64,000 nucleotides of DNA from Actinomycetes bacterium (GTDB lineage Bacteria; Actinomycetota; Acidimicrobiia; Acidimicrobiales; RAAP-2). The stretch is from assembly GCA_021827705.1 (NCBI GenBank), contig JAKAUQ010000004.1, positions 62,001-126,000 on the forward strand, written 5' to 3'. This document shows, piece after piece, positions 36,167 through 46,727 of the stretch. The notes below the pieces were generated by a model. It saw only the letters and a program-made list of their open reading frames with translations, ran no database searches and was not told the DNA's origin. The translations under genes and the position numbers were made by a program. Every line of letters starts with the position of its first letter. Position 1 is the stretch's first letter.

Positions 36167-37006
36167 ATGACGGTCTCGGTCGGCGTGGTGGGCAGCGCCA
36201 ACGTCGACCTGGTCGTGCGCGTCGCCGCCCTGCCGCGGCGGGGGCAGACCGTGCTCGGCGGCGATCTGGAGCGCGCCAGCGGCGGCAAGGGGGCCAACCA
36301 GGCCGTGGCGGCGGCCGCGGCCGGGGCCGACGTGGTGCTCTTCGCGCGCCTGGGCGACGACGACTCGGGACGCTGGCTGGCCGGCCAGCTCGCGGCCCGG
36401 GGCGTGGCCCTCGGCGGGATTGGCCCGTCGGCGCTCCCGACCGGGGTGGCCCTCATCACGGTCGAGGAGGGCGGGGAGAACACCATCGTGGTCGCCCCGG
36501 GGGCCAACGCCGAGCTCGACCTGCGCGGGATCGACCTGGGCGCCTTCGACGTGGTCATCGCCCAGCTGGAGGTGGGAGACGACGCGCTGCTCCAGGCGAC
36601 CTCGGCGCGCCGGCTGGTGCTCAACGTCGCCCCGTGGCGCCCGGTGCCCCCCGAGGTGCTGGCGGCCGCGGCGGTGGTGGTGGCCAACGAGACCGAGGCC
36701 GAGGCCCTCGACCTGGTGGCACTGCCCAGCGCCGTCGTCACGCACGGCGCCGCCGGCGCCGTGCACTACCGGCACGGACGCGAGGTGGCGCGCTCCCGCC
36801 CGCCGGCCGTCGAGGTGGTCGACACGGTGGGGGCCGGCGACGTCTTCTGCGCCGCCTACGCCGTGCGCCTGTCGGTCGGCGACGACGACGCGGCCGCCCT
36901 GCGCTACGCGGTGACCGCCGGGGCGCTGGCCACCCGGGCCCGCGGGGCCCAGGGGGCCGTCCCCACGACCGAGGAGGTGCACGCGTGGCTCGCACGCGCA
37001 TCGTGA
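36167..37006 (+). CDS. PfkB-family sugar kinase (ribokinase-like)
   Basis: 279 residues. SANVDLVVRVAALPRRGQT, GGKGANQAVAAAAAGADV and ARLGDDDSG at the N-terminus match ribokinase; the anion hole and catalytic Asp are in VVDTVGAGDVFCAAYAV. Next to a nucleoside hydrolase it would phosphorylate the ribose that is released. It begins 4 bases after the binding-protein stop and overlaps the hydrolase gene by 22 bases. Confidence 0.93.
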   Translation: MTVSVGVVGSANVDLVVRVAALPRRGQTVLGGDLERASGGKGANQAVAAAAAGADVVLFARLGDDDSGRWLAGQLAARGVALGGIGPSALPTGVALITVEEGGENTIVVAPGANAELDLRGIDLGAFDVVIAQLEVGDDALLQATSARRLVLNVAPWRPVPPEVLAAAAVVVANETEAEALDLVALPSAVVTHGAAGAVHYRHGREVARSRPPAVEVVDTVGAGDVFCAAYAVRLSVGDDDAAALRYAVTAGALATRARGAQGAVPTTEEVHAWLARAS

Positions 37007-37916
37007 TCGACACGGATCCTGGCGTCGACGACGCGGTGGCCATCTTGCTGGCCCTGGCCAGCGAGGAGCTCGACGTGCTGGCGCTGACCAGCGTGGCCGG
37101 CAACGTCGACGTCGACCAGACGACGCGCAACGCGCGCCGGCTGGTCGATCTGGCCGGGCGACCCGACGTCCCGGTGGCCCGGGGGGCGGCCGGACCGCTG
37201 GTGCACGCCGCACGCTTCGAGGACGGCCACGTGCACGGTCACGACGGCCTGGGCGACCTGACCTGGGCCGACCCGACGGCACCGGAGGCCGGCGAGCACG
37301 CCGTCGACCTGATCGCACGCCGGGCCAGCGAAGCGCCCCTGACGATCGTGGCCATCGGCCCCCTGACCAACCTGGCCCTGCTGCGTGCGCGCTACCCGGG
37401 CATCGAGTCGGCTATCGAGCGCGTGGTCATCATGGGCGGCGCGTCCTTTGCGGGCAACGTCACCGCGGCCGCCGAGTTCAACGTCTGGTTCGATCCCGAG
37501 GCGGCCGCCAGTGTGCTGGCCGGACCCTGGCCCATCACCCTGCTGCCCCTGGACCTGACCCACCAGGCCACCCTCACCGACGTCGACCTGGCATACTTCG
37601 CGGGGCTCGGCACCGAGGTGGGCACGCGGGTGGCCGGCATGCTCGAGCCCTACGCCGCCTACCACGAGCGCTGGCACGGCAACCGTGACGTCATCATGCA
37701 CGACGCGACCGCGGTCTACGAGGTCCTGGTCCCCGGGGCCATCGCGACGCGGGGTGCCCACCTGGCCGTCGAGACGGGCGGGGCGCTCACGCGCGGGATG
37801 ACCGTGATCGACCGGCGCCGCGCCCACGCGGAGCGTCCCACCAGGGTGGGCGAGCACCTGGACCGCGAGCACTTCGTGGCCCTGGTGCGTGAGCGCCTGG
37901 CCCGCTACCCGCTGAG

Positions 37917-37920
<4 letters not shown>
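36985..37920 (+). CDS. Inosine/uridine-type nucleoside hydrolase
   Basis: 311 residues. Cleaves ribonucleosides to base and ribose. The Ca2+-binding motif [17 protein letters not shown] is at residues 7-23; [48 protein letters not shown] and the C-terminal [10 protein letters not shown] complete the family pattern. GTG 36985 lies inside the kinase gene. Its stop overlaps ahcY on the other strand. Confidence 0.94.
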
Positions 37921-39362
<1,442 letters not shown>

Positions 39363-39429
39363 GGGGTCTCCTTGGTGAGTGGGGCGACGCACGGCCCCGA
39401 CGTGGTCTCCATGCTAGGGCCGCTCGGGG

Positions 39430-40506
39430 CTAGACCCCGACGCGGAAGTCGACGACGTCGCCGTCGCGCATCTGGTAGTCGCGCCCCTCGATGCGCGCCC
39501 GGCCGGCGGCGCGAGCGGCCACCACCGAGCCCAGCTCGATCAGGTCGTCGTAGGAGACGACCTCGGCCTTGATGAAGTGGGTGGCGAAGTCCGAGTGGAT
39601 CACCCCGGCCGCCTCGGGCGCCGTCGCCCCCTGGCGGATGGTCCAGGCGCGCGCCTCCTTGGGACCGGCCGTGAGGAACGTCTGGAGCCCCAGGGTGGCG
39701 AATCCCACGCGGGCCAGCTGGGCCAGCCCCGGCTCGTGCTGGCCGTAGGAGGCGAGCAGCTCGGCGGCGTCGGCCGCCGCCAAGTCGACCAGCTCGGCCT
39801 CGAGTTTGGCGCACAGCACCACCGCGGGCGCCGGAGCCACCGAGGCGATCAGCTCGTGGTGACGGGCAATGTCGCCCAAGGTGGCCTCGTCGACGTTGAA
39901 GACGTAGATGAAGGGCTTGGCGGTGAGCAGGTGCAGCTCGGCCAGGGCCGCCGGGTCGAGGTCCGGGACCGCCGAGGCCACCTGGCCCGCGTCGAGCACT
40001 TCGCGCACCCGCTGGACCGCGGCCAGGCGCGTGCGCGCCTCGCCGCCGCGCTTGGCCTCGCGCTCCAGGCGCGCCAGCACCCGGTCGACCGTCTGGAGGT
40101 CGGCCAGGATCAGCTCGGTCTCGATGGTGGCGACGTCACCGGGAGGGTCGACCCGGCCGTCGACGTGGACGACGTCGTCGTCGACGAAGACGCGCACCAC
40201 CTCGCAGATCGCGTCGGCCTCGCGGATGGCGGCCAGGAACTGGTTGCCCAGCCCCTCACCCTCCGAGGCGCCCCGCACGATGCCGGCGATATCGACGAAG
40301 GTCACCGTCGCCGGGACGACGCGCGCGGCGTGGACCAGCTCGGCCAGCGTGTCCAGGCGGGCGTCGGGCACGGCCACCACGCCGACGTTGGGTTCGATGG
40401 TGGCGAAGGGGTAGTTGGCCGCCAGGACCGCGTTGCGCGTCAGCGCGTTGAAGAGCGTCGACTTGCCGACGTTGGGCAGCCCGACGATGCCGATGGAGAG
40501 GGCCAT
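39430..40506 (-). CDS. ychF: YchF/Obg-like ribosome-associated ATPase
   Basis: 358 residues. Universally conserved P-loop NTPase: GLPNVGKST at residues 9-17, [42 protein letters not shown], and the C-terminal TGS-type domain ending [11 protein letters not shown]. Members bind ribosomes and hydrolyse ATP rather than GTP. GGAGGG precedes the ATG, and TAGCCT upstream is a possible -10. Confidence 0.97.
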   Translation of the reverse strand: MALSIGIVGLPNVGKSTLFNALTRNAVLAANYPFATIEPNVGVVAVPDARLDTLAELVHAARVVPATVTFVDIAGIVRGASEGEGLGNQFLAAIREADAICEVVRVFVDDDVVHVDGRVDPPGDVATIETELILADLQTVDRVLARLEREAKRGGEARTRLAAVQRVREVLDAGQVASAVPDLDPAALAELHLLTAKPFIYVFNVDEATLGDIARHHELIASVAPAPAVVLCAKLEAELVDLAAADAAELLASYGQHEPGLAQLARVGFATLGLQTFLTAGPKEARAWTIRQGATAPEAAGVIHSDFATHFIKAEVVSYDDLIELGSVVAARAAGRARIEGRDYQMRDGDVVDFRVGV

Positions 40507-40634
40507 GGGCCCTCCAGGCTAGCGGGACGGCCACGCGCGCCTCGGGCCGCGGCGGGCCGAGGGCGCGGTGAGCTCTCGGAAAACTCCCAGCCAACTCCCA
40601 CCTGGCGCCCAGCACAGCCTGGTAGACGGGGGAG

Positions 40635-40895
40635 ATGCGCACCAGTCGGCGGGGATCTTCGGCGTGGTCCTGGGTTCTCACCAGCGTGGTCACGGCCGGG
40701 GCCGCCCTCGGCATCGTGGCCGCGACGAGCAGCCACCACGGCGTTGCGGCCACGACGCGGCCGAGCGTGGCGGTGACCCCATCGACGGCGTCGGCGGGGG
40801 CCAGTGCGCCTCCAACGTTCGTGATCCACCCCGCTGGCGACGACGGGTCGCCGGGCGGGGGTGAGGGTTCCTACGGCAGTAGCGGGGACAGCTAG
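40635..40895 (+). CDS. Small secreted or anchored Ser/Gly-rich protein
   Basis: 86 residues. The N-terminal basic segment MRTSRRGSS and helix WVLTSVVTAGAALGIVAATSS form a signal or anchor. The rest is Ala/Thr/Ser/Pro-rich with a Gly-rich end. GGGGGAG lies directly before the ATG. No family recognised. It is convergent with the secreted repeat protein (4-base overlap). Confidence 0.55.
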   Translation: MRTSRRGSSAWSWVLTSVVTAGAALGIVAATSSHHGVAATTRPSVAVTPSTASAGASAPPTFVIHPAGDDGSPGGGEGSYGSSGDS

Positions 40896-42349
40896 CCTCC
40901 CGGCGCGCGTAGCACCACCGCCAGGGGCGCGGCGGACTGGGCTGAGCCACTGACCCGCGCGCCCACCGCGAGGCAGGTCTGGCTCGGGCAGGCGAGCGCG
41001 AGCAGCTCCAGCGTGCGGTTGAACGGGGGCGCGGTGGCATCCCACGTGGTCCCGCCCCAGTGGAGGGCTCCGCCGTAGCCAGCGGCCCAGCAGGAGGCGG
41101 CGGCCACGCACGCGATGGCCACCGGACCCACGCCGCTGGAGGCGCCGGGCTCGGCGGTGGCCCGCCAGGTCCCGGCGCGCAGCTGGAGGAGGGCCGTGGA
41201 GCGCGCCTCGCCCGCGCTGATCCAGCAGCCCGAGGCCCCGGTGCACCACAGGCTGTTGACGACGCCGGGTCCCGCGGGCGCCGATCGCACCCACGTCGAC
41301 CCCGTCCAGCGCTGGACGAAGAGCTGGCCGAGGAGCGGGTAGGCGTCAGTGGCCCCGGCGACCCAGCAACTGTGGACCGTGGCGCACGCGACGGCGTTGA
41401 GCATCGTGTCGGGAGGGGTGGGGTCGGTGACCAGGCTCCACGCCTGGCCGTTCCAGTGCTCGAGAAGTCCGCGCATCCCGGGGGAGGCCCCGTCGGTGTA
41501 GCCCGCGGCCCAGCAGTCCCGGGTGCTCACGCAGGTCACGGATCGCAGGATGTCGCCGTTGGGCGTGGGCGGGCTCGGCGCGGGCACGACGCGCCACGCG
41601 TGGCCGCGCAGCTGGGCGGCGTAGACCCGCGGGGCGTCGCGCCCGACGGCCAGGCAGTCGCCCGGGGCGGGGCAGGCGATGGCGTACAGGGAGGCGCCCA
41701 CGGTCGTGGGCGCGGGGGCGTCGACCCACGACGAGCCGGTCCAGCGCTCGACCAGGGGCCGCAGGGTCCCCGGCCCCCGGTCCTGGTACCCCACGGCGAG
41801 GCACGTGCCGCCCGCGCAGGCGACGCCGCTCAGCCCGCCCCAGGTGCTCGGCGACGCCGTCGCGACGACGCGGAGGGTGCCACTGGTGCTCCCCGCGGTG
41901 CCCGAGCCGGGCGCTGGAGAGCCGGCGGGCCCCACCGCTGTGGTGAACGTGAGGAGGCCCGACGTTGCCGAGCCCGCGCTGTTGGTCGCCACAGCGCGCG
42001 CGTGGTAGGTCGTCGCGGGGGTGAGCCCGCCAATCGTGATGCTGAGGGCCGTGGGCACCGCCGCCGTCGTGCCGGGGCTGGCCGGCGGGGTCACCTCGCC
42101 GAGCGCGCTGGTACGGCCGTACTGGACAACGACGTTGGTCGGCAGTCCGTCGGGGTTGATCTGGAGGAAGACGACGGCGTCGGTGGGCTGGGGCGGGCCC
42201 ACGCTCACCGACACGATCGTGGGTGGTCCGCTCGCGTGGGCCCGTGGAGCAGAGCCCGCCGGGCTGGTCGCCGCCCCGGCAGCGGCCGCCGTCAGCACCC
42301 CGACGGCGGCCGCGCGCCACATCCCCCGTGCGCGCGTCCCCACCAGCAC
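40892..42349 (-). CDS. Secreted FN3 plus seven-repeat (probable beta-propeller) protein
   Basis: 485 residues. A signal peptide at about 1-38 (VGVLTAAAAGAATSPAGSAP) is followed by a fibronectin type III-like domain at about 40-130 (TYHARAVATNSAGSATSG). Then come seven units of about 45 residues, each with a Cys-x5-6-Cys pair (CAGGTCLAVG, CPAPGDCLAVG, CVSTRDCWAAG, CATVHSCWVAG, CTGASGCWISAG, CVAAASCWAAG, CPSQTCLAVG) followed by W-G-W strands. Seven such units fit a seven-bladed propeller with one disulfide per blade. Function unknown; probably exposed or secreted. Confidence 0.8.
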   Translation of the reverse strand: MLVGTRARGMWRAAAVGVLTAAAAGAATSPAGSAPRAHASGPPTIVSVSVGPPQPTDAVVFLQINPDGLPTNVVVQYGRTSALGEVTPPASPGTTAAVPTALSITIGGLTPATTYHARAVATNSAGSATSGLLTFTTAVGPAGSPAPGSGTAGSTSGTLRVVATASPSTWGGLSGVACAGGTCLAVGYQDRGPGTLRPLVERWTGSSWVDAPAPTTVGASLYAIACPAPGDCLAVGRDAPRVYAAQLRGHAWRVVPAPSPPTPNGDILRSVTCVSTRDCWAAGYTDGASPGMRGLLEHWNGQAWSLVTDPTPPDTMLNAVACATVHSCWVAGATDAYPLLGQLFVQRWTGSTWVRSAPAGPGVVNSLWCTGASGCWISAGEARSTALLQLRAGTWRATAEPGASSGVGPVAIACVAAASCWAAGYGGALHWGGTTWDATAPPFNRTLELLALACPSQTCLAVGARVSGSAQSAAPLAVVLRAPGG

Positions 42350-42373
42350 CCCCTGAGAAGTGATCCTGTCGGG

Positions 42374-42952
42374 TCAGCGTACCGGCGCGGCCGGCGTGCG
42401 GGGAGGCACCCCCGACCCCGCAGCGGCCTCGTCGACGAGCACGCCAGCCAGCCGAGCCGCCTCGCGCACCGCGTCGGTCCCGGGCGAGACCCGCAGGGCT
42501 GCCATGGCGCCCCAGTAGCACAGCAGGAGGCGTTCGCCGAGCTCGCGTCCTGCGCCCAAATCGTGGGCGAAGAAGATCGCCAGGTGCTCAGCGAAGGCGG
42601 CGACGACCCGTCGGGCGGGCGCGTCGGGCGCCAGCTCGACGGCCGCGTTGAGGAAGGGGCAGCCCACGAAGCCGGGTCGCGCGGTGAGGACGGCCAGGTC
42701 CTCGAAAAAGGCCAGCGTCGCGCGCCCCGGCGCGGCGCGCCCCAGGGCCTCGAGGCGCTCGTCCACGCGGACCAGCGCGGCGGCCAGGTAGGCGGCCACC
42801 AGGTCGTCCTTGCCGGCGAAGTTGTTGTAGAGGCTGGCCTTGGCCACGCCCGCGCGCGCGATCACCCGGTCGATGCCGGTAGCCGCGATGCCCTCGTGGT
42901 AGAAGAGGTCGCTGGCCGCCTCCAGGAGGCGCTCGCGCGCCGAGCCGCTCAC
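42374..42952 (-). CDS. TetR/AcrR-family regulator
   Basis: 192 residues. The N-terminal HTH (LLEAASDLFYHEGIAATGIDRVIARAGVAKASLYNNFAGKDDLVAAYL) is typical. The C-terminal ligand domain is Ala-rich and contains PGFVGCPFLNAAVELA with a Cys that could sense electrophiles. GTG 42952 has TATCCT 6 bases upstream (leaderless type). It is divergent from the glutaredoxin-thioredoxin reductase gene and probably represses both through the shared operator. Confidence 0.92.
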   Translation of the reverse strand: MSGSARERLLEAASDLFYHEGIAATGIDRVIARAGVAKASLYNNFAGKDDLVAAYLAAALVRVDERLEALGRAAPGRATLAFFEDLAVLTARPGFVGCPFLNAAVELAPDAPARRVVAAFAEHLAIFFAHDLGAGRELGERLLLCYWGAMAALRVSPGTDAVREAARLAGVLVDEAAAGSGVPPRTPAAPVR

Positions 42953-42958
42953 TGAGCC

Positions 42959-42983
42959 AGGATACCAGACAGACCGGTATACT
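42959..42983. promoter_or_regulatory. Shared operator and back-to-back -10 elements of the TetR and reductase genes
   Basis: Inverted repeat ATACC-N9-GGTAT at 42962-42980. Its left arm overlaps the TetR -10 (TATCCT, minus strand, 42964-42959) and its right arm overlaps a perfect -10 TATACT (42978-42983) of the reductase gene. A protein bound here would shut both promoters. Confidence 0.65.
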
Positions 42984-43010
42984 CAGTACACCGACTCGGA
43001 GAGGAGCCCC

Positions 43011-44225
43011 GTGGAGACGACCGCCCTGCTCGTGATTGGCGCCAGCTGGTGCCCGGACTGCCGACGGGCCAAGACCTTCCTCGGCGACCACCACATTGCC
43101 TACGAGTGGGTGGACCTCGACGAGCACCCCGAGCACCGTGCTCGCGTCGAGGAGCTCAACGGCGGCGCCCGGGTGATCCCGACCATCATCTTTCCCGACG
43201 GGTCGCATCTGGCCGAGCCCTCCAACGACCAGCTCGCCGACAAGCTCGGGCTGGTGCGAGTCGCTCGCGAGCGCGCCTACGACGTGGTCGTCGTCGGCGG
43301 CGGCCCGGCCGGGCTGACGGCGTCCCTGTACCTGGCGCGCGAGGGCGCCTCGACCCTGGTCGTGGAGCGCTCCGCGGTCGGGGGCCAGGTGGCCGTCACC
43401 GAGCGCCTGGACAACTATCCCGGCTTCCCCGACGGGATCGCCGGCCAGGACCTGGCCACCCGCATGCGTCTCCAGGCCGAGCGCGCCGGCGTCGAGATCC
43501 TCGAGGCCGTGGCGGTCTCGGCGATCGCCGCGCGCGACGACGGCGCTCTCGACGTGGTCACGCCCACAGCGACCTACCGCGCCCGGGCCGTCGTCGTGGC
43601 CACCGGCTCGACCTACCGGCGCACCGGCGCCGACGGTGAGGCCGACCTCATCGGGGCGGGCGTGCACTTCTGTGCGACCTGCGACGGGCCCTTCTACCGC
43701 GGAGCGCCCGAGGTGGTCGTGGTCGGAGGGGGCAACAGCGGCCTCGAAGAGGGGCTCTACCTGACCCAGTTCGCCGAGCACGTCACCGTCGTGGAGGCGG
43801 CCCCGGCCCTCACCGCGGGCCGCCTGGCCCAGGACCGGGTGGTCGCGCACCCGGCGATGGACGTGCTCACCTCGACGGCGGTGGCCGCCTTCGAGGGCGA
43901 CGCCAGCGGCAAGCTGACGGCCGTCGTCCTGGAGGACCGCCCCACCGGAGAGCGTCGCCGGCATCCGGCGTCGGCCGCCTTCGTGTTCATCGGGCTCGAT
44001 CCCAATACCGAGGTCCTTCGCGGACAGGTCGACCTCGACGACGCGGGCTTCGTCGTGAGCGACCAGTACCTGGCGACGACCGTGCCCGGCGTCTTCGTGG
44101 CCGGCGACGTCCGCCACGGCTCGACCAAGCAGCTGGCCTCGGCGGCCGGTGAGGGCGCGACGGTCGCGCTGGCCGTGCGCCACCACCTCGAGCGCGTGGT
44201 GGCCGCGGCGGTCGCGGGGTCCTAG
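43011..44225 (+). CDS. Glutaredoxin (mycoredoxin-like)-thioredoxin reductase fusion
   Basis: 404 residues. Residues 1-80 are a glutaredoxin/mycoredoxin fold with CPDC at 14-17 and VIPTIIFPDGS. Residues 88-400 are thioredoxin reductase: FAD motif GGGPAG at 96-101, redox-active CATC at 221-224, NADPH motif VVVGGGNSGLEE, and C-terminal GVFVAGDVRHGSTKQLASAAGEGA. The fusion could pass electrons from NADPH directly to the built-in CPDC. GTG start after GAGAGGAG. It is controlled by the adjacent TetR gene (inferred). Confidence 0.93.
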   Translation: METTALLVIGASWCPDCRRAKTFLGDHHIAYEWVDLDEHPEHRARVEELNGGARVIPTIIFPDGSHLAEPSNDQLADKLGLVRVARERAYDVVVVGGGPAGLTASLYLAREGASTLVVERSAVGGQVAVTERLDNYPGFPDGIAGQDLATRMRLQAERAGVEILEAVAVSAIAARDDGALDVVTPTATYRARAVVVATGSTYRRTGADGEADLIGAGVHFCATCDGPFYRGAPEVVVVGGGNSGLEEGLYLTQFAEHVTVVEAAPALTAGRLAQDRVVAHPAMDVLTSTAVAAFEGDASGKLTAVVLEDRPTGERRRHPASAAFVFIGLDPNTEVLRGQVDLDDAGFVVSDQYLATTVPGVFVAGDVRHGSTKQLASAAGEGATVALAVRHHLERVVAAAVAGS

Positions 44226-45340
44226 ACCGCCGCCAGGGCGTCGGCCAAGATGGCGCCCACCTGGGCAGTCTCCAGGAGGAACCCGTCGTGGCCCGCCGGC
44301 GAGCTGATGATGCGCGTGGGACCCGCACGGGGGATGAGGCGGGCCAGTTCGTCTTGGAGCTCGCGCGGGTAGAGGCGGTCCGAGGCGATGCCGGCCACCG
44401 TGACGGGCACCCGCACCGACTTGAGGGCCGCGACCACGCCGCCGCGTCCGCGCCCCACGTCGTGGTGGTTCATGGCCTCGGAGAGCACGATGTAGCTGTT
44501 GGGGTCGAAGCGCGCTACCAACTTGTCGCCGGCGTGGCGGAGATAGGACTCGATCGCGTAGCGCCCGCCGTCCAGGACCGCGCGGTCGTCTTGAGCCTCG
44601 CGCCCGAAGCGGTCCTCGAACTCGGTCCACGTGCGGTAGCTGAACTGGCCAATGCCCCGGGCGATGGCCAGGCCGGTCACGGGCGCGTCCCCGTCGTAGT
44701 AGTCGCCCCCGCGGAAGTTGGCATCGGCCTCGATGGCCCGAACCTGCAGCGAACACAGGGCGATCTGATCGGCGGTGCCGGCGGCCCCGGCCGCGAGCAC
44801 TACGGCGCGCCCGACCCGTTCGGGCAGGCTGACCGCCCACTCCAGGGCGCGCATCGCGCCCATGGACCCACCCACGACGGCGGCGAAGCGGTCGATGCCC
44901 AGCTGGTCGGCCAGGCGGGCCTCGATCGCCACCTGGTCCCGGATCGTGACCACGGGGAAGCGCGAGCCGTAGGGGCGGCCCGCGGGGTCCAGGCTCGAGG
45001 GACCGGTAGTGCCCTGGCAGCCGCCCAGGACGTTCGGGCACACCAGAAAGAACCGGTCGGTGTCGAGGGGCTGGCCCGGACCGACCAGGTCATCCCACCA
45101 GCCCGGGGACGGGTGCCCCGGCCCGGCCGGGCCGGCGAGGTGGGAGTCACCGGTCAGCGCGTGCAGTACCAGCACCGCGTTGGTGCGGTGCGCATTGAGG
45201 TGGCCCCAGGTCTCGTAGGCGACACTCACCTCGTCGAGGTGCCCGCCGCCCTCCAGGTCGACGCCCCCCGGTGCGTCGAGCTGCGCCAGGATCCGCCCGC
45301 CCGGGTCATCGCCCGGGCGCCAGTAGGTGGCCGGGCTCAC
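44222..45340 (-). CDS. metX: Homoserine O-acetyltransferase
   Basis: 372 residues. Acyl transfer to homoserine in methionine synthesis. Alpha/beta hydrolase fold with LVLHALTGDSHLAG, CPNVLGGCQGTTGPSS and the nucleophile Ser159 in VGGSMGAMRALEW. The C-terminal segment with SPAGHDGFL holds the catalytic His. Acetyl versus succinyl specificity cannot be proved by eye. GTG overlaps the metY stop by 4 bases. Confidence 0.94.
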   Translation of the reverse strand: MSPATYWRPGDDPGGRILAQLDAPGGVDLEGGGHLDEVSVAYETWGHLNAHRTNAVLVLHALTGDSHLAGPAGPGHPSPGWWDDLVGPGQPLDTDRFFLVCPNVLGGCQGTTGPSSLDPAGRPYGSRFPVVTIRDQVAIEARLADQLGIDRFAAVVGGSMGAMRALEWAVSLPERVGRAVVLAAGAAGTADQIALCSLQVRAIEADANFRGGDYYDGDAPVTGLAIARGIGQFSYRTWTEFEDRFGREAQDDRAVLDGGRYAIESYLRHAGDKLVARFDPNSYIVLSEAMNHHDVGRGRGGVVAALKSVRVPVTVAGIASDRLYPRELQDELARLIPRAGPTRIISSPAGHDGFLLETAQVGAILADALAAV

Positions 45341-46635
45341 CGACCCGAGGCGGCCGCGAACCCTCGAGCGAGGTCGGCCACCAGGTCCGCGAGGGACTCG
45401 AGGCCCACCGACAGCCGGATCAGGTCGGGTGACACCCCCGAGCTGCGCTGCTCGTCGGGCGTCAGCTGGGAGTGCGTGGTCGAGGCCGGGTGGATCGCGA
45501 GGCTCCGCACGTCACCGACGTTAGCCAAGTGGCTGAACAGCGTGAGGCCCTCGATGAAGCGACGTCCCGCCTGGGCGTCCCCGTGGATGCCGAAGGAGAC
45601 GATGGCCCCCGCCCCGCGGGGCAGGTCGCGCTGCTGGCGCTCGTGCCAGGGGCTCGACGCCAGGCCGGCGTAGGCGACCCAGGCGACATCGGCGCGTGCC
45701 TCGAGCCAGCTGGCGATCGCGGTCGCGTTGGCCACGTGGCGCTCCATGCGCAAGCTCAGGGTCTCGATGCCCTGGAGGATCAGGAAGGCGTTGAAGGGCG
45801 AGATGGCCGCGCCCATGTCCCGCAGGTACTGCAGGCGGGCCTTGAGCACGAAGCGCGCCGCGCGCAACGGCTCGGGCAGCTCGGCCAGCACCAGCCCGTG
45901 GTAGCTGGGGTCGGGCTCGGAGAAGGCCGGGAAGCGCCCGCTGGCCTCGTAGTCGAAGCGCCCGCCGTCCACGATGAGACCGCCGATGGAGGTCCCGTGG
46001 CCCCCGAGGAACTTGGTGGCCGAATGCACGACGATGTCGGCGCCCGCGTCGAGCGGACGCGCGAGGTAGGGCGTGGCCAGCGTGTTGTCCACGACCAGGG
46101 GGACGCCCGCCGCGTGGGCCACGCCCGCGACGGTGGCCACGTCGAGCACGTCACCTCGGGGATTGCCCAGCATCTCGGCGTAGAAGGCGCGGGTGCGCGG
46201 CGTGACGGCCCGCGCCCAGGCGGCCGGGTCGTCGGGCTCGGTGACGAAGGTGACGTCGATGCCGAATTTGGGCAGCGTGTGGCGCAGCAGGGAGTACGTG
46301 CCCCCGTACAGCGAGCTCGAGGCCACGACGTGGCCGCCGCGCTCGGCCAGGGTCAGCAGGGTCACGGTCTCGGCGGCCTGACCCGACGCCACGGCCAGCG
46401 CGGCCACGCCGTGCTCCAGGGCGGCGATGCGCTCTTCGAGCACGGCCTGGGTCGGGTTCATGATGCGGGTGTAGATGTTGCCGCTCTCGCGCAGGTCGAA
46501 GAGCGCGGCGGCGTGCTCGGTGTCGCGGAACACGAAGCTGCTGGTCTGGTAGATGGGCACGGCGCGCGCCCCGGTCGCCGGGTCGGGCACCGCGCCCGCG
46601 TGGATCTGCTGCGTCTCGAAGCCCCAGTCGCTCAT
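45337..46635 (-). CDS. metY: O-acetylhomoserine sulfhydrylase
   Basis: 432 residues. PLP enzyme that makes homocysteine from O-acetylhomoserine and sulfide, linking the cys genes to methionine. [33 protein letters not shown] at the start, [22 protein letters not shown], and the PLP lysine in [18 protein letters not shown]. The size and the loop after the PLP motif fit MetY rather than MetB. ATG 46635 has GAGGAGG upstream; the frame extends to a GTG inside that ribosome site. Confidence 0.94.
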   Translation of the reverse strand: MSDWGFETQQIHAGAVPDPATGARAVPIYQTSSFVFRDTEHAAALFDLRESGNIYTRIMNPTQAVLEERIAALEHGVAALAVASGQAAETVTLLTLAERGGHVVASSSLYGGTYSLLRHTLPKFGIDVTFVTEPDDPAAWARAVTPRTRAFYAEMLGNPRGDVLDVATVAGVAHAAGVPLVVDNTLATPYLARPLDAGADIVVHSATKFLGGHGTSIGGLIVDGGRFDYEASGRFPAFSEPDPSYHGLVLAELPEPLRAARFVLKARLQYLRDMGAAISPFNAFLILQGIETLSLRMERHVANATAIASWLEARADVAWVAYAGLASSPWHERQQRDLPRGAGAIVSFGIHGDAQAGRRFIEGLTLFSHLANVGDVRSLAIHPASTTHSQLTPDEQRSSGVSPDLIRLSVGLESLADLVADLARGFAAASGR

Positions 46636-46663
46636 GCTCGCCTCCTCGGCCACTCGCTGTGGT

Positions 46664-46712
46664 CGGACAATCTAGATAAATCCGAGTGAAGTAATCAATA
46701 ATAGGTGTCAGG
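46664..46712 (-). promoter_or_regulatory. AT-rich control region of metYX
   Basis: A conspicuously AT-rich island between metY and the ABC-F gene. On the minus strand TTATTG and TATCTA stand 17 bases apart (candidate -35 and -10), with ACTTCACTCGGATT filling the spacer. A repressor bound to the spacer would control methionine synthesis. No SAM riboswitch core is recognised. Confidence 0.45.
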
Positions 46713-46727
46713 GCCTCCCGTCCCCGT

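Noticed and set aside
46636-46727. SAM riboswitch upstream of metY
   Set aside because: Under 100 bases available, AT-rich, and none of the conserved SAM-I or SAM-II/IV core strings is present.
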